Positions 58,950-64,000 of a stretch of DNA of 64,000 bases are shown here, one piece after another; positions within the stretch are counted from its first letter, which is position 1, and the number at the start of each line of letters is the position of its first letter. Source of the DNA: Earliella scabrosa (lineage: Eukaryota; Basidiomycota; Agaricomycetes; Polyporales; Polyporaceae); contig JABYQQ010000002.1 of NCBI GenBank assembly GCA_022605405.1, positions 2,604,001-2,668,000 of the forward strand, in the 5' to 3' direction. Below the pieces are notes generated by a model. The model was not told the DNA's origin. It saw only the letters and a list, made by a program, of their open reading frames with translations, and made no database searches. The position numbers were made by a program, and so were the translations under genes.

Positions 58950-61900
58950 TACCACCTCTCGCACGATCGCATGAAGTCGTGAAAGTGCGACGAGTGGACG
59001 AGCCTGACACCCAGGGGCCAGCTTGGTCAAGGCAGCTCGAGTTTAGCTTGAACGGGTCGTCCCGCCGATCCGACATCTCCTTCGCGAGGCTCTTGAACAG
59101 ATGCAGTCACGAGAAGAGAAGAACATCTATCATGAGTATCGGTAGCTGTCGACAGCATTCACGAGAAAGGCACCACGTACCTTGAGACTTGAGTACCCGC
59201 GACAGAACGAATAAGGCTGCCCCGTCGTCGCGTCGCAGATTGATTGTCTGCATCGCTTTCAAAGGCGCTAGGAGTGCCAAGCGCGACGGTGTAGGGATGC
59301 CGCTTCCGCCTTTCGTTCTTGTACAAGTCTCCGGCATTGCTCCCGCCGCCCCTTGTGTTCCCCAACCTCGAAGTGGTGCTCCCGTTCCCGCTCCTCATGT
59401 CGACATCCTCGCTCTCCATCGCCCCAGTCCCGTGATGCGGAACGAAGGCGTTGTAACCCTGGAATCGAACAGGGAGAAGAGAGGGGCCAAGGACCAGGGC
59501 AACATTTCGGTCTTCATCCGGTTAAGTAGCGAAATTCGGCTCTTCGAGCTGGCGACTCGGCTTCGTGCGCGCCAAAAAGGGGCCGACGAGCGACGCACGC
59601 GTGACGCCCTGCTCGTCGCGCACGGCCTCGACCTGCGTCACGAAGCCCTTCTGCGTGATCGCCTTCGTGTCCGTTGCCGCCTGGTTGTCTAGCGACTTGT
59701 GGCAATTGCGCGCGTCGATCCCGCGCCAGACCTTGTCCCACTCGCGCTCCGCTCTCCGGTTTGAGTGCCTGAGTGAATTCCTGTACGTGATTCCACGATC
59801 AGCGACATACAGACAGGATGACATTCAACTGGGGACCAACTTGCCGAACGCGAGGTGGGTGATAGACGCATCTTCCAACGTGATGTTGAACTGTCCTGCA
59901 CGTTTTCACGAATGAAGGAATGACACCTGTCCGCGCGGTCAAGCCCTGGCCCTCGGGCAGAGACACACGGGATTGCACGCACCACTTCGCGCTGCGTGAT
60001 CACGTCAGCCGCGTCAACAATGCTCTTCAGCACTTCAGTTCCAATTGAACGCAACACCCTCCCGTCGTAGTCCAAACCGAGGCTCTGGTAGATTCTTGGG
60101 AGGTGGTCGATGTCCGGTCGTGAGTGCACACGGAGGTAGATGTTCTGAACGGGCTTTGAGCACCTGAGAGACTCGAGCAACGAGATTTGGGCTCACCCTG
60201 GACTTGATGCGGCAGTCATAGAGGATGGCCATTTGAAGCCAAGGCACGAGGAAGTGAGTGCCCTGAACGCGTCCAGTATAAGATAGGTGGCTAGGGAGAC
60301 ACTACGATATCACGCACCTTGTCCTTCACCCCTGAGAACTTGTCAAGCATCACTGCTCTGTAACCTCCCGGAACGTCGTAGATGCTGGCCTGGAAGGCCG
60401 CTGCCGCGACAGCGACCGGCACTGCGAGAATCTCGTCAGTATCACTCCAGCGCAAGAAGGCTACCATTGGAGTTGCCAACCTATGACACGGTCGGCCAGC
60501 TGCGCGGAAGACATGAGGGAACGAAAGAGGACAGCAAGGAGAGAGCCAGGATCAAGAAAAGTGGAAAGGCGCACTCTCGGCTTCTCCCACGTGGACCCGA
60601 TTCGGATCTGCCGAACTTGGTAGTCCCGACTCGGCACTTTGAACATCCCTGGTCTTACGTGTCATGTTGCCAAACGACGAGCTATCATGGTGTCTACATC
60701 TTCGAGTGAACTAGGACAGCTGAAGGAGGACTACACCAACGTTGGTCATCTATTCGTGTCGACTGTTAGATAGGAATAAATCGCCCTTCTATCCCCGTCT
60801 CGAGCCATGTTGGCCGAATGGCTTCCAGATTGCATCGCTCTATTCTTCTACAGCACCGAGTTCCTACGAGACCGAATTTCCGTGCCGCCAGTCGTAACAG
60901 CAGCTTCCCTCCCACCCCCACCTCTGAGAGATGTACCGGCAGTTGCGCCAGGAAGTTGACAACCGAAAGCGACAGAAATGGATGTCTCGTTTCCTCGCCC
61001 CAGGATGAAATCACGCGATCATCTCCGCCCATATTTCTCGTCGGTTTGAGGTCTATCTCTAGTCGAAGCTTGTATGTATATAGCTCGTCAGTGACCTAGA
61101 GCAGGATTGCGAAACATACTTCATCGATCACGGTCATTGTGCGTGGTTCTGCTTTAGCCAGACGAACACTCACAAGATCGTGACCGCAGACACCTCCATG
61201 ACATTCCAGACACCAATGCCGATGTCACGCCAGTAGATCTTTTTGATGACATGCTGGTGGATCGCCTTCCCTACTCCGCCGATGTTGGGATTCAGCTTGA
61301 CGTTCGCGTGATCCTCTTGCGACAGCTGCGCGATCGTTTGGTTCAACGGCTCGAGCACCTGAATGGCGCGGGAAGTCTTACTCGTATCGTTCTTCTTCGT
61401 TCCGATGCAGCGCCTCCTCGCAGACGTTCTTCCTGTGTGCTTGAGCCCAGCCTCCTCGCTCGCGAAGGTTGGTTGGGAGTTCAGCACGGCGTTGCACATT
61501 TGCTAGAACACTGGACATTGAAGATACATGAGTAGATCACCAACCCATTTGGTATGATACGTACATAGGCGGGCAGCTTCCGACAGCGAGTGTGAAGCTG
61601 GTTGCGATTCGGGCGGTCCAGTACACCCATAGCCCGCATCCATGACTCCTCCAACGCTGACGTCTGCTCCTCCGTCAGATCACGTCGGAAGATCTCCTTG
61701 AACTATGTCATGAGTTTGCCGAGAGCTCGCCCTCTCCGAGGAAAGACTTACGCCCACAAGGATTTGTCGTGACCTGAGTATAAGTCGACGAGCTTGAGGG
61801 ACTCGTTTTAGGGCTCGCGACTATCTAAAGCGTGTTTGACACCATCGAAGGAATGCACCTCATCGTTCGAGCGCATGGGATCAGAGAGCTGGATAGGAAC

Positions 61901-62835
61901 TGGAATGGACGGCGACGTACAAGTCGTTGATGTTCACGAGGTGAAGAATTAAAGGTCTGTTGGGGCAGTTGCGGGAGTGCGCGAAGGGGTGATGGAGGGG
62001 TAGCTGCTGCTTGACGTTGAGCCAGTGTCGGAGATAAGGCTTCGCTCAATGCACGAGTTTGCGCCTTCTGCTTCCCCGACTTAGCGCATGAGACATGGCT
62101 ACTCACCTTGGTCAAGGTTGCCTTAAAGTGCTGGATCCTTCTTCTCCTCGTGCTCCACAGTTTTCTGCTTCACTCTTCTGCGAGACTGCAGCAGCGAACT
62201 AGGCCTTCTTCAACGACCTCGCCGAGCGCGTTGCCTCCAATTTCGTGACGCGCGAGGGCTCTTCCCGCGGCATGGATTCAGCTGGTAGAAACTGCACGAA
62301 CTCATGTCCTGCGTGAGATGAAGAGGCTCCCGATTTGCGTCAATGACTCCTGACTATCGATACTGTGCACAGAGGGGGAGCGAGTTAATCATTGTAGGCG
62401 ATCGAGAAAGGATGGGTTACAGTAACAAGTGCATGCACCGCCGTAAAGGAGGAGTAAGAGGGAGGAACACTCACATCCGGCTCTTGAGGTCCTTGATATA
62501 TGTGAGAAGTTATTGTACACCTCCGGCTGCTCCGCCAACTGCAGTTTGACCAAGTCGAGGTAGCTGAGCGCGTCGCTCCGAACATTAAGCTGTCGGTCCA
62601 GGACCCCAGCGGACTGCTGCGAAGATGCAGCTCCAGAAGGATCCCAAGGATGCGCGGTCTCTCTGAGAGTCGACTGGGAAAATCGGAGTCCAAGGCTGGC
62701 GTAGTAGGCGGGAGGCGAGGAGATGCTTAACTGTAAGTAGTCTGTAGCGCAAGACGCCAGAGACATTCTAGATCTCACATCCGGCCCGTGGGCGTCAATG
62801 AGAGCAGTCCGGTCCGCCCGGTCTGCAGAACGCAA
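58950..62835 (-). pseudogene. SIN3: SIN3 transcriptional corepressor, broken into fragments
   Basis: Pieces of SIN3 occur in the correct order on the minus strand. PAH1 is at about 62590-62470 (DALSYLDLVKLQLAEQPEVY). Near 61500-61400 is the start of the histone-deacetylase-interacting region (MCNAVLN, PTFASEEAG, AHRKNVCEEALHRNEEERYE), and near 61370-61170 IQVLEPLNQTIAQLSQE and [35 protein letters not shown] lies at about 59755-59660, and C-terminal LFKSLAKEMSDRRDDPFKLN and HFHDFMRSCER near 59100-58970. It is broken: a missing base after EVYNNF in PAH1 shifts the frame, the AHRKN segment is out of frame with its flanks and ends in TAA, and PAH2 was not found. PHB1 sequence lies inside it. A functional SIN3 should exist elsewhere in the genome. 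Confidence 0.75.
59766..60425 (-). pseudogene. PHB1: Prohibitin PHB1 copy, decayed, inside the SIN3 pseudogene
   Basis: The sequence reads AVPVAVAAAAFQASIYDVPG, GGYRAVMLDKFSGVKDK, then (after an intron) [96 protein letters not shown] and FGKEFTQA. This is mitochondrial prohibitin-1 from near its N-terminus to roughly residue 180. Introns separate the blocks, so the copy came from genomic DNA, not from a spliced RNA. Several residues are lost (for example QFDAAEL is reduced to DAAD) and the coiled-coil C-terminus is absent. Directly after FTQA the reading switches to SIN3 sequence at about 59765. It cannot encode a normal prohibitin. Confidence 0.8.
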
Positions 62836-63407
62836 CTAAAGTTAAGCCGCAGCCGCAAACACCGTCGCTCCTGAGCTACCATCGTACAAGCGTACTCGCC
62901 GGTGTTGAAGCAGCCCGACGCGCACTCGCCGTCGTGAGCGCAGGTTGGGGTTGCAATATCTAGAGGCTAGAGCCATCGCCGCGGGGATACATAGGCCACA
63001 GGCGCGGCAACAGCTTCGCGACGAAAGACACGGACGATGTGATCGTTGGGTGTAGTGAAGGCTGTCACTCGACGCCTATGTCAATTCGCTCCCACACCGA
63101 GGCCTTTGGAGTGCTGACTAGGTTACAATAGTACATAACAACAGACTCGGAGGTGGAACGGAGACAATACACTCGGCATTCTCCGATATCGTCTTGTATC
63201 TCCTTGATCTTCCGCTCCTATAGCTAACGTAGGATGAGGTAGTGAGCAGAGAGTCACAGGCATAGGGGATTCGAAAGGCACTAGTACGAACCGCGCAATT
63301 CCGTAGTATATGTCAATTGTAGTTGAACGTCGATCTAGAATGCGAGGGGCTTGAGGATAGGATCTTCCAGGCAGAATAGTCACTATGCAATCACTCACTA
63401 TGTCTCT
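62836..63407. other. Intergenic stretch without a supported gene
   Basis: It holds the 5' flank of the SIN3 pseudogene and the 3' flank of the gene at 63408-63983. No supported coding sequence. Confidence 0.4.
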
Positions 63408-63983
63408 CTACTCAATGAGAGTCTCGTCATCTGCCTGGCATGCAACATCGGCATACTCGGTTGCGAGGTCCGACGAGGAATCCGACAGAGTCGGCTCTGT
63501 TTGAATGGCGACATCGACTACTTCGTAGTATATAGAGGCGTTGTCATCCAAGTCCAGGTCTTGCACAATGGCGTCCTTGTCGAACGCATCAACGCGTGAC
63601 GCATAGCCAAGGCAAGATTGCGCCAAATCAATGGATAACCCGTCCTCGTTGGATTCATCAGCACGGACGCAATGTTGGACAGGATTCGAGTCCACGACTG
63701 CCGGGCGACGGGAATACAGCGGCACGAATAGCTGGACCAGTGCGAGGAGAGAGCGTGAGGGGAGAACTTGAAATAGGGCGTTGTGAGCCCCAAGACCGAT
63801 GATGGGATGAGTTATGAGAGTGCGCATATTGGGAATTGGATCCGGAGACATTGGGAAGATAAGAGGGTCGCTACAGATTTGGGCAGGGATGGTTTCCTGG
63901 TCAGGCTGGTCTGCGAGTGTGGTGATACCCGAGCCCGTTTCCTGCCATCTGGCATCGTTATTACACGAGTCTGGCATGAACAT
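63408..63983 (-). CDS. Hypothetical acidic protein, 191 aa
   Basis: An uninterrupted frame runs from the ATG at 63983 (MFMPDSCNNDARWQ) to a TAG at 63408. It has a hydrophobic middle (ITHPIIGLGAHNALFQVL, SLLALVQLFVPLYSRR) and an acidic C-terminus in which DVAIQTEP and DVACQADD form a weak internal repeat. I recognise no family. It may be one exon of a larger gene, since the window ends just upstream, but the start codon and uninterrupted length make a small gene possible. Confidence 0.4.
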   Translation of the reverse strand: MFMPDSCNNDARWQETGSGITTLADQPDQETIPAQICSDPLIFPMSPDPIPNMRTLITHPIIGLGAHNALFQVLPSRSLLALVQLFVPLYSRRPAVVDSNPVQHCVRADESNEDGLSIDLAQSCLGYASRVDAFDKDAIVQDLDLDDNASIYYEVVDVAIQTEPTLSDSSSDLATEYADVACQADDETLIE

Positions 63984-64000
63984 GATGAGAGATGAGGTTG

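Noticed and set aside
58506..59030. Zinc-binding protein with CPFCDHPHLNG
   Set aside because: The frame overlaps the SIN3 C-terminal fragments and has only one CxxC. No family or exon structure supports a separate gene.

Overview
This is a nuclear genome window from a basidiomycete fungus, almost certainly an Agaricomycete. Coding regions are split by many 50-95 bp introns with GTRNGT donors and CTAAY-like branch sites. Conserved fungal genes (CWC15, USO1/p115, a saccharopine-dehydrogenase-like oxidoreductase, a cysteine-desulfurase-like enzyme) sit between accessory blocks. Two families known to be expanded together in Agaricomycetes are present: a KDZ transposase of the CxC5/CxC6 type and a TET/JBP-family dioxygenase. 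No bacterial-type genes, rRNA, tRNA or CRISPR arrays were seen.

Layout. At 1-0.7 kb is the 3' part of an F-box-like gene. At 2.7-5.0 kb is an apparently intact KDZ transposase gene, with five copies of a ~50 bp tandem repeat upstream. At 6.4-30.7 kb is an accessory block of two unnamed multigene families. Family A has seven members with a conserved intron pattern (A1-A7). Family B has three members with an N-terminal CxxC and a GDI...GRPxxV core (B1-B3). Three A/B pairs are divergently transcribed from shared 428-549 bp intergenic regions (B1/A4, A5/B2, A6/B3); the other four A copies stand alone. A3 and B1 each carry a stop codon at a conserved tryptophan. A 1.42 kb inverted-repeat transposon with a 9 bp target duplication lies at 13.1-14.6 kb, and a 158 bp MITE with TA target sites at 19.4-19.6 kb.

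At 31.3-34.7 kb are the saccharopine-dehydrogenase-like gene and CWC15, both on the minus strand. At 34.7-39.2 kb no gene could be supported. At 39.3-41.4 kb is a PLP-dependent cysteine-desulfurase/MOCOS-like gene (586 aa), and at 43.6-47.2 kb the Golgi tether USO1 (836 aa, 12 exons). At 47.2-51.2 kb no gene could be supported.

At 51.2-57.3 kb two minus-strand genes lie 90 bp apart: the TET/JBP-like dioxygenase and, downstream of it, a large protein of unknown function with an acidic repeat N-terminus. At 58.9-62.8 kb are broken fragments of a SIN3 corepressor gene, with a decayed copy of prohibitin PHB1, introns retained, lying inside it. At 63.4-64.0 kb is an unidentified acidic protein.

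The strongest candidate for an undescribed system is the set of divergent A/B gene pairs. Their repeated co-occurrence, shared promoters and different decay states suggest two proteins that act together. No function can be assigned from sequence alone.
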